Assembly (NCBI RefSeq): GCF_020176955.2
Contig: NZ_JAIUCZ020000003.1
Span: forward strand, 930,001 to 994,000
Origin: Nocardia sp. alder85J
Lineage (GTDB): Bacteria > Actinomycetota > Actinomycetes > Mycobacteriales > Mycobacteriaceae
Length of the DNA stretch: 64,000 bases
Direction of reading: 5' to 3'
The notes beneath the pieces are model-generated. The model was given only the letters and a program-made list of their open reading frames with translations. It was not told the origin of the DNA and searched no databases. This document shows positions 26,156 to 34,496 of the stretch, one piece after another. A program made the translations under genes and the position numbers. The number at the start of each line of letters is the position of its first letter. The stretch's first letter is position 1.

Positions 26156-27102
26156 CTCCGCTCCCCCGTGATCTCGGTCAGCGTGGCGCGCACCCGCTGC
26201 CACGGCGTGGGCGGCAACTCCCGCAGCGCACCCTTCGCGAAATGCCGCTCGATGTAGTACTGGAAGACGCTCAGCACGGTGGTGAGCACGATGTACCAGA
26301 CCGTGGCCACCATCAGCAGCGGCACCACCCGGCCGCTGCGCCCGTAGATCACCTGCACCTGGTAGAACAGCTCCGCGATCGCCATCACCGAGACGATCGA
26401 GGTGCCCTTGAACAGGCTGATCACCTCGTTGGCGGCATTGGGCAGGATGCCGCGCATGGCCTGCGGCGCGATGATCGTGAAGAACTGCCGATGCCGGGGC
26501 AGGCCGAGTGATTTCGCGGCCTCCAGTTGCCCGGTGTCGACCGAGATCACGCCCGCGCGAATGATTTCCGCCGAATACGCCGCCTGGTGCAGTGCCAGGC
26601 CGATCACCGCGGCGCTGAACCCGCTGAGCACCTGATTCACGTCGAAGGTGACCAGCGCGGGCCCGAACGGCACGCCCAGCGACAACCGTTTGTAGAGATA
26701 GGCGATGTTGAACCAGAACAGCAGCTGCACGATCAGCGGGATCGAGCGGAAGGCCCACACATAGGTCCACGCGATCACCTGGAGTACCGGAATCCGCGAC
26801 AGCCGGCCGATCGCGACCACGACGCCGATCAGGAAGCCCAGCAGGGTGCCCCAGAAGGTCAGTTCCAGGGTGACCGTGAGCGCGGTCAGCACCGAGTGCG
26901 CGGTGAAGTACAGCCGGAACGTCGGCCAGTCCCAGCCCGGATTGGTGATCAGCCCGTGCGCGAACTGTGCGACCAGGATCAGCGCGACGACGGCCACCAC
27001 CCAGCGCCCGGGATGGCGGGTACGGGCAACGGTCAGGTTCTCGTCGCCGGAGGGCCGGGCGGTCACCGATTCGGCCGCGCCGGCGGTCGCCGCGCTACTC
27101 AT
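26152..27102 (-). CDS. Polar amino-acid ABC permease
   Basis: The product has a hydrophilic N-terminus, then a HisM-type permease domain with the coupling loop [33 protein letters not shown] 27102 is preferred because GGAGG lies 8 nt before it; an upstream ATG at 27117 would place the ribosome-binding site inside the coding region. It is the first gene of the long minus-strand operon (14380-27102). The 265-bp gap to the divergent SDR gene holds the promoter; no clear -10 could be picked. Confidence 0.92.
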   Translation of the reverse strand: MSSAATAGAAESVTARPSGDENLTVARTRHPGRWVVAVVALILVAQFAHGLITNPGWDWPTFRLYFTAHSVLTALTVTLELTFWGTLLGFLIGVVVAIGRLSRIPVLQVIAWTYVWAFRSIPLIVQLLFWFNIAYLYKRLSLGVPFGPALVTFDVNQVLSGFSAAVIGLALHQAAYSAEIIRAGVISVDTGQLEAAKSLGLPRHRQFFTIIAPQAMRGILPNAANEVISLFKGTSIVSVMAIAELFYQVQVIYGRSGRVVPLLMVATVWYIVLTTVLSVFQYYIERHFAKGALRELPPTPWQRVRATLTEITGERR

Positions 27103-27367
27103 CAGGGTGTCCTCCATCGGTTCTGGCGGGCAACACCCGCACCCGGCCGATCTCGCCGAACCCGGTCCGGCAACCGCTGTGGACGGTGATCCCCAAGGTA
27201 GGCAGACCCGGTCCGCATGTCTGCACTCCCGATCATCGTGAATTCAACTGTTTGCCAATGCCGGTCGGCATTCGGCGATTTTGCGTACACTGATGTTCAC
27301 AAATAGGGTGTTCGGGACGTCCCGGCGGTGCCGGGACACCCGGCGATTTCGACGAGGAGATCCGACC

Positions 27368-28231
27368 GTGCGCGAGCTGACCGACCGTGCCTGCTTGATC
27401 ACCGGCGCCGCCGGCGGAATCGGCCGGGCCACCGCGCTCGCGGCGACCCGCGCGGGAGCCCGCCTGGTGCTCACCGATGTCGCCGCCGCCGGACTGGCCG
27501 AGACTGTCACCACCGTCACCGACGCCGGCGGCGATGTGCTGGACGCCCGCGTCCTGGATGTCGCCGACCACGAGGCCGTCACCGCCTGGGCCGGCGAGAT
27601 ACACGCCGAACACGGCCGCATGGATGTGGTGATGAACATCGCCGGCATCGCGACCTGGGGCACCGTCGAGAATCTGGAACATCGGCACTGGCGCTCGATG
27701 ATCGAGGTCAACCTGATGGGGCCGATCCACGTGATCGAATCCTTCGTGCCGCCGATGGTGCGCGACGGCCGGGGCGGGCACCTGGTCAACGTCTCCTCGG
27801 CGGCGGGCCTGCTGGCGCTGCCGTGGCACGCGGCCTACAGCGGCGCCAAGTTCGGCCTGCGCGGGGTCTCGGAGGTCCTGCGCTTCGACCTGGAGCGGCA
27901 CCATATCGGCGTGAGCCTGGTGGTGCCGGGCGCGGTGCGCACCCCGCTGGTGCAGAGCGTGCAGATCGTCGGCGTCGATCGCGACGATCCCCGGATGCGG
28001 CGGTTGACCACGCTGTTCGAGGGCCACGCGGTGTCCCCCGAACGGGTGGCGGATCGGATCATCGCCGCGATCCGGCACAACCGCTACCTGGTACACACCT
28101 CCGCCGACATCCGGTTCGCCTACTGGCTGACCCGGAAGTTCGCTCTCCCCTACGAATTGGCGATGCGGGTGGCCAACCGGCAGTTCGACCGGATGCTGCC
28201 GCCGGTGCCGGATCGCACCCGGCTGGGCTGA
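27368..28231 (+). CDS. Short-chain dehydrogenase/reductase (SDR)
   Basis: A 287-residue classical SDR: cofactor motif TGAAGGIG at residues 12-19, NIAGIATWG (NNAG equivalent), catalytic Ser in VNVSSAAGLL, and Tyr-x3-Lys in YSGAKFG at about residue 157. GTG 27368 has GAGGAG 8 nt upstream. It is divergent from the amino-acid/LLM operon. The C-terminal part (AYWLTRKFALPYELAMRVANRQFDRMLP-like) is long and basic, as in mycobacterial SDRs acting on lipids or sterols. Substrate unknown. Confidence 0.9.
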   Translation: MRELTDRACLITGAAGGIGRATALAATRAGARLVLTDVAAAGLAETVTTVTDAGGDVLDARVLDVADHEAVTAWAGEIHAEHGRMDVVMNIAGIATWGTVENLEHRHWRSMIEVNLMGPIHVIESFVPPMVRDGRGGHLVNVSSAAGLLALPWHAAYSGAKFGLRGVSEVLRFDLERHHIGVSLVVPGAVRTPLVQSVQIVGVDRDDPRMRRLTTLFEGHAVSPERVADRIIAAIRHNRYLVHTSADIRFAYWLTRKFALPYELAMRVANRQFDRMLPPVPDRTRLG

Positions 28232-28253
28232 CGCGCGGAGTCTTTCGCGCTGA

Positions 28254-28269
28254 CCGGCCCTTCGGCCGG
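28254..28269 (+). terminator. Hairpin after the SDR gene
   Basis: CCGGCC and GGCCGG enclose a CTTC loop, a very stable small hairpin 23 bp past the SDR stop. No T-tract follows, as is common for actinomycete terminators. It lies in the 164-bp gap between two converging genes. Confidence 0.4.
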
Positions 28270-28395
28270 CCGCGCGCTGCCGACCCCGGCCGAGGAGTCG
28301 GCGCCGAGTCCGCACGCCGGGCGCCGGCTCGGGTCCACGAGGTGCTGGAGCCAGGCCGAAGTCGCACAGCGGCAACATCTTTCGGTCGTGCCGAT

Positions 28396-29781
28396 TCAGG
28401 CGGGCGGCTCGATCCGCCGGCGGCGGGCGCGGAGGTGCTCGCGTTCGGCCGGATTCTCCGTGTGGTCCGCCGCGAGCTCGAATGCCGTTGCCGCGTCGGC
28501 GTTCCGGCCCAGCCGGGCCAGTAGTTCGCCGCGGACGGCGTGGTAGAGGTGGTAATGCGGTAGGTCCAGATCGTCGATCAGCGCCAGAGCCGCTGCCGGG
28601 CCGTCGATCTCGGCGATCGCGACGGCGCGGTTGAGAGTCACCACGGGACTCGGCGCCACCGCCGCCAGTTGGTCGTAGAGCGCGACGATCTGCGCCCAAT
28701 CGGTCTCCGCGGCGGTGGCCGCGTCGCTGTGCACGGCATTGATCGCGGCCTGGATCTGGTACGGGCCGGGGCGGTCGCGCCGCAGGCATTCACGCACCAG
28801 CGCTCGCCCCTCGGCCAGCAGGGCCGGATCCCAGCGGCCGCGGTCCTGCCGGGCCAGCGGGATCAGCGTGCCGTCGGCGGTCAGTCGCGCACCGCGGCGT
28901 GATTCGGTCAGCAGCATCAGCGCCAGCAGGCCGGTCACCTCGGGTTCGTCCGGAAGCCGGTCTGCGAGCGTGCGGGTCAGCCGGATCGCCTCCGCGCACA
29001 GGTCGGCCCGGGTTGCCCCGGGACCCGAGGTCGCGGTGTGGCCCTCGGTGAAGATCAGGTACAGCACCGCGAGCACTCCCGGCAGGCGCTGTGGCAGTTC
29101 GTCGGCGCCGGGTACCCGGTACGGGATGCCGGCCGCGCGGATCTTGCCCTTCGCGCGGGAAAGACGTTGCGCCATAGTGGTTTCCGAGACCAGGAAGGCG
29201 CGGGCCAGGGCTGCGGTGTCCAGTCCGCCGAGCAGCCGCAGGGTCAGCGCCACTCGGGCAGGCATGGCGAGGGCCGGGTGGCAGCAGGTGAAGATCAGGC
29301 GTAGCCGGTCGTCGCTCAGGCCGTCGGCCGCACCCGGTTCGGCGGATTCCGCGTGCAGCAGCGCGGCCTGCGCGTACTTCCCGGCGCGCGCGGCCTCCCG
29401 CCGCAGCCGGTCGACGGCCCGCCGCCGGGCGGTGGTGATGATCCAGCCCGCCGGACTGGGCGGCAGCCCGGCGGCCGGCCAGTGCCGCACCGCGGCGGCG
29501 AAGGCGTCCTGTACCGCGTCTTCGGCGATGTCGATATCGCCGAAGACGCGGATCAGGACGGCGACGGCCCGGCCGTACTGTTCGGCGAATACTGCCTCGA
29601 TCGCTGAGACATCAACGACGGCAACATCATTCATCTCCGCAGCATCATTCATCGCCGCAGCATCATCAGCTCGCGCAGCGTCTTCAGTCCGCGCAGCGTC
29701 TTCAGTCCGCGCGGTGTCACCTGTCCGCGCGGTGTCACCCACCCACGCAGCGTCACCCGTCCGCCCGGTGTCACCCGTCAC
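28396..29781 (-). CDS. ECF42-type sigma factor with C-terminal TPR-like domain
   Basis: Sigma-70 region 2 lies at about residues 60-120 (DIDIAEDAVQDAFAAAVRHWP), region 4 at about 160-215 (LLGGLDTAALARAFLVSETTMAQRLSRAKGKIR), and a long C-terminal DUF6596/TPR-like domain of about 200 residues follows. That architecture, with a DGPF-motif gene immediately upstream, defines the ECF42 group, which lacks a classical anti-sigma factor. The GTG start at 29781 lies 7 nt after the DGPF stop; it gives an N-terminus of six-residue repeats encoded by an 18-bp tandem array. A later start at ATG 29634 would remove the repeats, but its ribosome-binding site is poorly spaced. Confidence 0.9.
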   Translation of the reverse strand: MTGDTGRTGDAAWVGDTARTGDTARTEDAARTEDAARADDAAAMNDAAEMNDVAVVDVSAIEAVFAEQYGRAVAVLIRVFGDIDIAEDAVQDAFAAAVRHWPAAGLPPSPAGWIITTARRRAVDRLRREAARAGKYAQAALLHAESAEPGAADGLSDDRLRLIFTCCHPALAMPARVALTLRLLGGLDTAALARAFLVSETTMAQRLSRAKGKIRAAGIPYRVPGADELPQRLPGVLAVLYLIFTEGHTATSGPGATRADLCAEAIRLTRTLADRLPDEPEVTGLLALMLLTESRRGARLTADGTLIPLARQDRGRWDPALLAEGRALVRECLRRDRPGPYQIQAAINAVHSDAATAAETDWAQIVALYDQLAAVAPSPVVTLNRAVAIAEIDGPAAALALIDDLDLPHYHLYHAVRGELLARLGRNADAATAFELAADHTENPAEREHLRARRRRIEPPA

Positions 29782-29782
29782 C
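29639..29782 (-). repeat. 18-bp in-frame tandem repeat, about eight copies
   Basis: Consecutive 18-bp units begin at 29639, 29657, 29675, 29693, 29711, 29729, 29747 and 29765. Units at 29675 and 29693 are identical. The array encodes hexads such as DTARTG, DTARTE and DAARTE at the sigma factor N-terminus, so copy-number change alters protein length without a frameshift. Confidence 0.8.
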
Positions 29783-29788
29783 GTGGTC

Positions 29789-30136
29789 TCATTCGTCGCC
29801 GACGAGCGGGCGCACCTCGATCGGCAGTCCGATCACGGTGGCCAGCCGGCGCACCCAGATCAAGGCAGCGTCCAGATCCTCCGCGGCGATGATGCTGAAT
29901 CCGGCCAGATACTCCTTGCTCTCGACGTAGGGCCCGTCGGTGATCAGCACCTCACCGCCGGGCCGGGCCTGCACCACCGTCGCCGTACTCGGCGCGTGCA
30001 GTCCGGCCGAGAAGACCCAGGCGCCCGCGGCCCGCATCTCCTCGTTCAGCGCGTCGAGATCGGCCATGATCTCGTCGAGATTGTCCGGCGGGGTGCCGCC
30101 CTCCGGCTGCTGGATGCCCAGGAAGTACTGCTTCAT
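29789..30136 (-). CDS. DGPF/YCII-domain protein, ECF42 partner
   Basis: This 115-residue single-domain protein has the motif TDGPYVESKEYLAGF at about residues 65-80, a DGPF variant that defines the family. YCII-like proteins have a ferredoxin-like fold. In ECF42 loci one or more DGPF genes sit next to the sigma factor and are usually its targets. ATG 30136 has AAAGGAG 6 nt upstream. It probably forms a two-gene operon with the sigma factor. Confidence 0.9.
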   Translation of the reverse strand: MKQYFLGIQQPEGGTPPDNLDEIMADLDALNEEMRAAGAWVFSAGLHAPSTATVVQARPGGEVLITDGPYVESKEYLAGFSIIAAEDLDAALIWVRRLATVIGLPIEVRPLVGDE

Positions 30137-30244
30137 CGTGCGCTCCTTTCCGCGAACCGGCGCGGTGCCGGTCTTCGGGATCTACACGAACGGTGGCTCA
30201 CGATCTCGACGGTAATCCATTGTGGCGACGGTCACAGTTCGGCG

Positions 30245-30952
30245 TCAGAGACGGGCGGCACAGACGACGAAGCGGCGCTGGGCGTAGACGAAGCCGCGAT
30301 CACCGGCGCCCGCGCAGACGTTCACGTCCGAGGTGCCCTGCTTGATGTCCACCACCCTGACCCGACCGGCCGGTGTGGTGGCGCAGGCGGCGGGCCGGGG
30401 GCTCACGCCGTTCACATCCACGCAGCCGCCGACGGCCCAGGGTACGTCCAGGCACAGGGTGTCCTGGTCACCGCCGCCGGGCAGGGTGCGGGTGAAGGTG
30501 CGATCGGAATCGGCGGGACACGATGTATTCTGTTCCGCCACACTGGTGACCCGGAAATCGGCTCCCGATGTGCCACAGGCGCTTTTCTGAATTGCACCGT
30601 TTTCACCACCGAATCCCACACAATCGCCCGCTGCGATATCGGCGCTCGGCCTGCCCTCCTCGGCATTCTTGTGCAGTTCGACCGCATCCGCGGGTGGATT
30701 CACCGCGGCGCCCGCGGACGAGGTGGGCGGCGGTGCCGTATCCGGTCCGGGCGCGCTCGCCGGGGCCGCGGACGTCGCGGTCGCCGATTCGGATACCGCC
30801 ACGGAACTTGCTGCGGCACTGTGACTCTCGTTGTTCTTCTGACGGCCGTCGGCGGCCCACAACGCGCCACCGACCAGCACTCCGGTCACCACCGAGGTGG
30901 CGACGACGAAGCCCAGCAGTACAACCAGGGCCTGGCCACGTCGACGCGACAT
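30245..30952 (-). CDS. Membrane-anchored exported protein, LppU-like
   Basis: A 235-residue protein has one N-terminal TM helix (LVVLLGFVVATSVVTGVLVGG) after MSRRRGQA, a Ser/Ala/Pro-rich spacer (residues 40-90), and a C-terminal domain with eight cysteines, probably disulfide-bonded outside the cell. The text AGDCVGFGG, KSACGTSGADFRV, DTLCLDVPW and VVCAARL resembles LppU/SCO3897-type secreted actinobacterial proteins: a repeated GDCV...C...F.V scheme. Function unknown. It stands alone, divergent from the exported protein gene at 31264. Confidence 0.7.
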   Translation of the reverse strand: MSRRRGQALVVLLGFVVATSVVTGVLVGGALWAADGRQKNNESHSAAASSVAVSESATATSAAPASAPGPDTAPPPTSSAGAAVNPPADAVELHKNAEEGRPSADIAAGDCVGFGGENGAIQKSACGTSGADFRVTSVAEQNTSCPADSDRTFTRTLPGGGDQDTLCLDVPWAVGGCVDVNGVSPRPAACATTPAGRVRVVDIKQGTSDVNVCAGAGDRGFVYAQRRFVVCAARL

Positions 30953-31263
30953 GCACCCCTCCTCCAGAGCTGTAACGCATTTTAATAAAGTAGCGATTTC
31001 CGTTTTATAAGTCGCTCTTACCGATTCGAACCCTCAGATGTCTACACCAGGCCATATGCCCGAGTCGAGCGCTACCCGAACCGCGTCTCATTTGCGCCAA
31101 CTGCCGGTAAACAATAACGATTCGATAACCGACCGTATTTCCGGGCATTCGGAGGTTTGCGAATTTCGCTCGGGGGGCAACAACAGTGCGATCGCTCCAC
31201 AGCCACGTTCCCGGCCGGGCTCGGCCCGCCAGGGGCTCCGTACGCATGCCATGAGGAATCTGA
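30953..31263. other. Divergent intergenic region between two exported-protein genes
   Basis: About 310 bp, markedly more AT-rich than its surroundings. Near 30975-31016 it has a T/A-rich stretch with AGCGA and TCGCT as arms of a loose inverted repeat. Both flanking genes must have promoters here, but I cannot pick a convincing -35/-10 pair. No RNA gene is recognised. Confidence 0.5.
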
Positions 31264-31884
31264 ATGAAGTTCGGCTCGTTCGCCGCGCTCGCGGTCCTGA
31301 CAGTCACCACGGTCGGAATCGGCGCGGGAACCGTGTGTGCCACTCCCACCCCCGCCCCACTCGATCGACCGGATGCGGCGGTCGCCGCCGACGGCGCCGA
31401 CGGCGGCGGCGTGGGCTATCACGTGGTCCGCTCCGACCTCTCCCGGGAGTTCGGCGCCACCGTCACCGGGGGCCGGTTCGCGCTCACCGGCGATCAGGTG
31501 ACGCTCACCGCAGACACCGGCGAACAGCTCACCGCGGTACCCCTGACCTATCGGGTGCGCGGCGCCACCGTCCATGTCGCACAACAGATCTCCGACGACG
31601 GCCACACCCTGGTGCTGGAACCGAAGCCGACCGCCGGTGAGATCGGCGAGATGCAGCCGATCAGCTCCACGGCGCAACTGGCCACCGAGATCAACGAGAA
31701 CGTGGTCGGCGTCGTCGCCGGCGGCGTTCTGGGCGGCCTGCTCGGCACCCTGCTGGGCATGGGCTTCTTCAGCCTGCTCACCGGCCCGGTCGGGCTGCTG
31801 GTCGGCGCGATCGCCGGCGGTTACGTGATGGGCGGGCAGCCGTTCCTGGACGCGGTGACCGCAGTTCTCACGGGGCAACCGTGA
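31264..31884 (+). CDS. Secreted/membrane protein with glycine-zipper C-terminus
   Basis: The 206-residue precursor has a Sec signal peptide (cleavage probably after CATPTPA, about residue 30), a beta-rich middle (GYHVVRSDLSREFGATVTGG ... VTLTADTGEQLTAVPLTYRV) and a C-terminal hydrophobic, glycine-spaced segment (GVVAGGVLGGLLGTLLGMGFF and GPVGLLVGAIAGGYVMGG). It resembles a paralogous set of small exported Nocardia proteins of unknown role. ATG 31264 has GAGGA 7 nt upstream. The glycine zipper suggests membrane insertion or oligomerisation; this is inference. Confidence 0.75.
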   Translation: MKFGSFAALAVLTVTTVGIGAGTVCATPTPAPLDRPDAAVAADGADGGGVGYHVVRSDLSREFGATVTGGRFALTGDQVTLTADTGEQLTAVPLTYRVRGATVHVAQQISDDGHTLVLEPKPTAGEIGEMQPISSTAQLATEINENVVGVVAGGVLGGLLGTLLGMGFFSLLTGPVGLLVGAIAGGYVMGGQPFLDAVTAVLTGQP

Positions 31885-31903
31885 CCGGCTGACGCGCCGG
31901 GAT

Positions 31904-32398
31904 TCAATTGGCCGGCGCGGGAGCCGAAGTGGCCGGGCCCGGCTGCCCCGAGGGTAGTGGGCGTTCCGCCCGCGGGCCGTCGTCGCGCGGCGAATCGTGC
32001 TCGAAGCGGTACATCCACGGCAGACCACCGAGGTGGAAACGGTGCTCGGACTCCTGCCGGCCCTCGCTGGAGTGGTGCCTGCCGGTGTGCCGGCCACCGT
32101 GATCGGCGACCGCCAGGCCGGTGCCGAAACCGAGTCCGGCGATCACCATGGCGGCCAGCACCGCGGCGCCGATCCGCAGCGGGCGTGACCCGCGCCACCG
32201 GTCCGTGACCCGCCGGGCCCGCGACCCGGCGGGCGCGGCCTGCGCGGCGGTGCGGGATGCGTCCGGGCCGGGAGCCGCCGGGGCCGGGATCGGCTCGGTC
32301 GGCCGCTCCGCCGATTGCGCCGGATCCGCCGCTGCCACCGGTTCGGCGGCCGGGCCCTCCGGCCGGGCCGAGCCTCCTTGCTCGTCGTCTGTCGTCAT
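31904..32398 (-). CDS. Small single-pass membrane protein, His/Arg-rich outer part
   Basis: With ATG 32398 the product has 164 residues: an Ala/Pro/Glu-rich cytoplasmic N-terminus, one TM helix (LRIGAAVLAAMVIAGLGFGTGLAVA, about residues 74-98), and a His/Arg-rich exterior tail (DHGGRHTGRHHSSEGRQE). Function is not recognisable. A longer ORF from 32443 exists but lacks a ribosome-binding site; AAGG precedes 32398. It converges with the exported-protein gene ending at 31884. Confidence 0.65.
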   Translation of the reverse strand: MTTDDEQGGSARPEGPAAEPVAAADPAQSAERPTEPIPAPAAPGPDASRTAAQAAPAGSRARRVTDRWRGSRPLRIGAAVLAAMVIAGLGFGTGLAVADHGGRHTGRHHSSEGRQESEHRFHLGGLPWMYRFEHDSPRDDGPRAERPLPSGQPGPATSAPAPAN

Positions 32399-32637
32399 AC
32401 CTGTGCCTTCTCGCGTTCCCGACGCTCCCGCGCTCCGATCCATTCGCGACCATAAGCGGACACCTCGAGAGATAGCCCAGGCTCAGCATGAGAACGTGCT
32501 GTGTGTCGCCGACCTGGCCGGATCCCGCCGAATTCGCCGGGAAAGTGCAGATCACACCGTTTTTGGTTGCATGAGTGTCCGTTTCGTGGCTGAATCCGTA
32601 GTGGTAATGCTGTAGCTCGGACCGGGGGCTGTCACGG

Positions 32638-33276
32638 ATGATCGGGGAAGCGCACCGCTGGGTGCCGACCGCGGAGGACGACATGGTCGAGCTACAGGAC
32701 CTCGTTTCGGAGCGCGGGGTGCAGATCGTGCGGCCCGACGAGGAGGAACTTCCCGGCGACGTCATCACCGAGGTCGAGGATCTGGTGTTCCGCTGGGCGA
32801 ACCTCAACACCCAGGACGAGGCCGAGGCGGAACTCGACGAGTGGGAACCGGTCGACGTATTGCTGGCGATGAGCTGGATGTGCGCGCTGTGGGCGGTGGT
32901 GTGCGAGACCCGGCTCGGCAAGCCCGCCGACGCGATCGTGCACGACCTGGACTATCGCGGCGGCTGGCGGCGACTGCACAACATCGAGGAGGAGCGGCTG
33001 TGGGAGGGGCTGACCGAGCGGATGCGGCTCGGCGCGATGGCCGCGCTCACCGAGGATCCGCGCGCAGTGGCCGCCTATCGCGAGGCCTACAGCGATCCGC
33101 CGGACATCGCCGAGATCCTGGTGCGGCACACCCTGATCCACCTCGACGCGCTCAGCCAGGACATGCAACTGCACGACCTGCCCGCCCGCGGCCTGGCCGC
33201 CGGAGTGATCGCCAACACCCGGCCCGGCTCCGGACCGCGGCGGCGGCTGTGCTTCCGGCCGTCCCATCCGCTGTGA
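32638..33276 (+). CDS. Hypothetical acidic cytoplasmic protein
   Basis: A 212-residue soluble, mostly helical protein rich in Glu/Asp in its first half (residues 25-70) and with Trp-containing helices (VDVLLAMSWMCALWAVV, YRGGWRRLHN). No motif is recognised and no signal peptide is present. Codon use matches the neighbourhood. Neighbours are unrelated: a membrane protein divergent and the flavin-reductase cluster converging. ATG 32638 is the likely start, though no strong ribosome-binding site is visible; ATG 32683 is an alternative. Confidence 0.7.
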   Translation: MIGEAHRWVPTAEDDMVELQDLVSERGVQIVRPDEEELPGDVITEVEDLVFRWANLNTQDEAEAELDEWEPVDVLLAMSWMCALWAVVCETRLGKPADAIVHDLDYRGGWRRLHNIEEERLWEGLTERMRLGAMAALTEDPRAVAAYREAYSDPPDIAEILVRHTLIHLDALSQDMQLHDLPARGLAAGVIANTRPGSGPRRRLCFRPSHPL

Positions 33277-33310
33277 GCCGCAACATGATCCGGCCCGCCA
33301 CGACATGATC

Positions 33311-33452
33311 CGGCCCGCCGCGGGCAGTGCGTTCAGCCCCGGCGGGCCCTCGGCGCTGCGAGTCCTAGCCCGCCGCGGGCAGTTGCCTCGAGCCCGCGAC
33401 GGGCACGGGCATTCCGGCCCGCGGGCAGCGAATTCTAGCCCGCCGCGGGCAG
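33311..33452. repeat. Repeated CCCGCCGCGGGCAG elements at the flavin reductase 3' end
   Basis: The element CCCGCCGCGGGCAG occurs three times (33314, 33369, 33439 regions), two with identical TAG-containing flanks, plus two degenerate copies (around 33390 and 33413). The rightmost copy encodes the last codons and stop of the flavin reductase (LPAAG then TAG on the minus strand). The copy at about 33365-33382 would encode the same LPAAG-stop. The unit contains CCGCGG, so each copy can also form a hairpin. Confidence 0.7.
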
Positions 33453-33959
33453 GGCCGACCGGTCCTCGGCGTGCAGGCGGCGGAACCGGCTGCCGTGGAA
33501 GACCAGCGGTTCCACATCCGCGAGGGTCGCCAGGCGATGGATGCGCAGCAGCACCACATGGTGGTCACCGGCGGGCACCTGGGTCTCGATGGTGCCCTCG
33601 ATCCAGGCCGGGGCGCCGTGCACGAACACCGAATCGCCGGTGCCGCGGTGCAATTCCAGGCCCGCGAAGCGGTCGCCGTTCTTGGCGCTCAGCGAGCGCG
33701 CGGCGGCGGCCTGTTCGGTGCCGAGCAGACTCAGCCCGAGGTGACCGGCCTGCGACAGCCGCGGCCAGGTGCTGGAACTGTTCTGCACGCAGAACGACAC
33801 CAGCGGCGGATCCAGCGACACCGGGACGAAGGTGCTCACCGCCAATCCGACCGGCGTACCGTCGATGTCGGCGCAGACCGCCACCACACCGCTCGGGAAT
33901 GCGGCGAAGGCGTGCCGTAGGCCGACGCCGTCGGCGGGAATCTCGTTCAGCTCAGACAT
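33435..33959 (-). CDS. Flavin reductase (FMN_red/HpaC type)
   Basis: A 174-residue protein with the split-barrel flavin reductase fold: HAFAAFPSGVVAVCADIDG, GLAVSTFVPVSLDPPLVSFCVQNSSSTWP (flavin-contact region), and GDHHVVLLRIHRL near the end. Such enzymes supply FMNH2 to two-component monooxygenases, here the SfnB-like and SsuD-like enzymes and perhaps the LLM enzymes of the other operon. Its ATG overlaps the upstream reductase gene by 8 bp. The stop lies in a repeated sequence. Confidence 0.9.
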   Translation of the reverse strand: MSELNEIPADGVGLRHAFAAFPSGVVAVCADIDGTPVGLAVSTFVPVSLDPPLVSFCVQNSSSTWPRLSQAGHLGLSLLGTEQAAAARSLSAKNGDRFAGLELHRGTGDSVFVHGAPAWIEGTIETQVPAGDHHVVLLRIHRLATLADVEPLVFHGSRFRRLHAEDRSALPAAG

Positions 33960-34467
33960 GATTCACGGTCTCCGTGCTCGAGGTCAGCGCCCGCACCACC
34001 GGTCCCCAGCGCAGTGCGTACGCGTCGATGACGCCGTCGTCGGCGAATGTCTTGTCCGACAGATAGAGGCCGGGCGCGGGCGTGGTGGCGCCGATCTCCA
34101 CCAGCACCGGCTTCAACAACAGATCGGGCGCCAGCGCGTGCGCCGGTCCGGCGCCGAGCATCACCGGCACCGCCACCACCGAGGCCAGCCCGGTGCCGCC
34201 GTCGAACTGTTCCAGGAACAGCTTCAGCAACCCGGTGTAGGTGGCCTTGAAGGTCGGGCTGGCGAACACCACCAGCTCCGAATCCGCCACCGTGCGTACC
34301 GCTTCCGCCACATTCGGATCACCCCAGCCGAGCAGCGCGGGGCCGAGTTCGACCAGGTCGAGCACCGTCGGCTCCACGTCCGGGCGCAATGCGCGCGCCA
34401 CCAGGCGGGCCGCGGTGAGCGTGCGGGAGGCGGGCTTCGGATTGCCCACCACCACCGTCACTGTCAT
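33952..34467 (-). CDS. NAD(P)H-dependent FMN reductase (SsuE/MsuE type)
   Basis: A 171-residue flavodoxin-fold reductase with VVGNPKPASRTLTAARLVA at the N-terminus (phosphate-binding loop), ELVVFASPTFKATYTGLLKLFLEQFDG (flavin-binding region of SsuE/MsuE) and a C-terminal LRPVL-like helix. SsuE-type enzymes provide FMNH2 for alkanesulfonate monooxygenase. It sits 29 bp after the SfnB-like gene and overlaps the next reductase. I leave the symbol blank because two reductases are present and the specific partner is not provable. Confidence 0.9.
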   Translation of the reverse strand: MTVTVVVGNPKPASRTLTAARLVARALRPDVEPTVLDLVELGPALLGWGDPNVAEAVRTVADSELVVFASPTFKATYTGLLKLFLEQFDGGTGLASVVAVPVMLGAGPAHALAPDLLLKPVLVEIGATTPAPGLYLSDKTFADDGVIDAYALRWGPVVRALTSSTETVNHV

Positions 34468-34496
34468 CGTCGTGTCCTCTCACTCGGGCGAATTCG

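Noticed and set aside
27103..27367. Possible leader peptide in front of the amino-acid/LLM operon
   Set aside because: The 62-codon minus-strand frame has no cysteine pair and runs into the permease start; other frames lack stops or starts.
28715..30985. 756-codon plus-strand frame opposite the ECF42/DGPF genes
   Set aside because: Shadow frame: Arg/Ser/Ala-rich, no start signal, and the opposite strand carries well-supported genes.
33277..33434. CRISPR-like array from the repeated CCCGCCGCGGGCAG elements
   Set aside because: Spacers are of unequal length, repeats are only about 14-18 bp and derive from a gene's 3' end; no cas genes. No CRISPR array was seen anywhere in the window.
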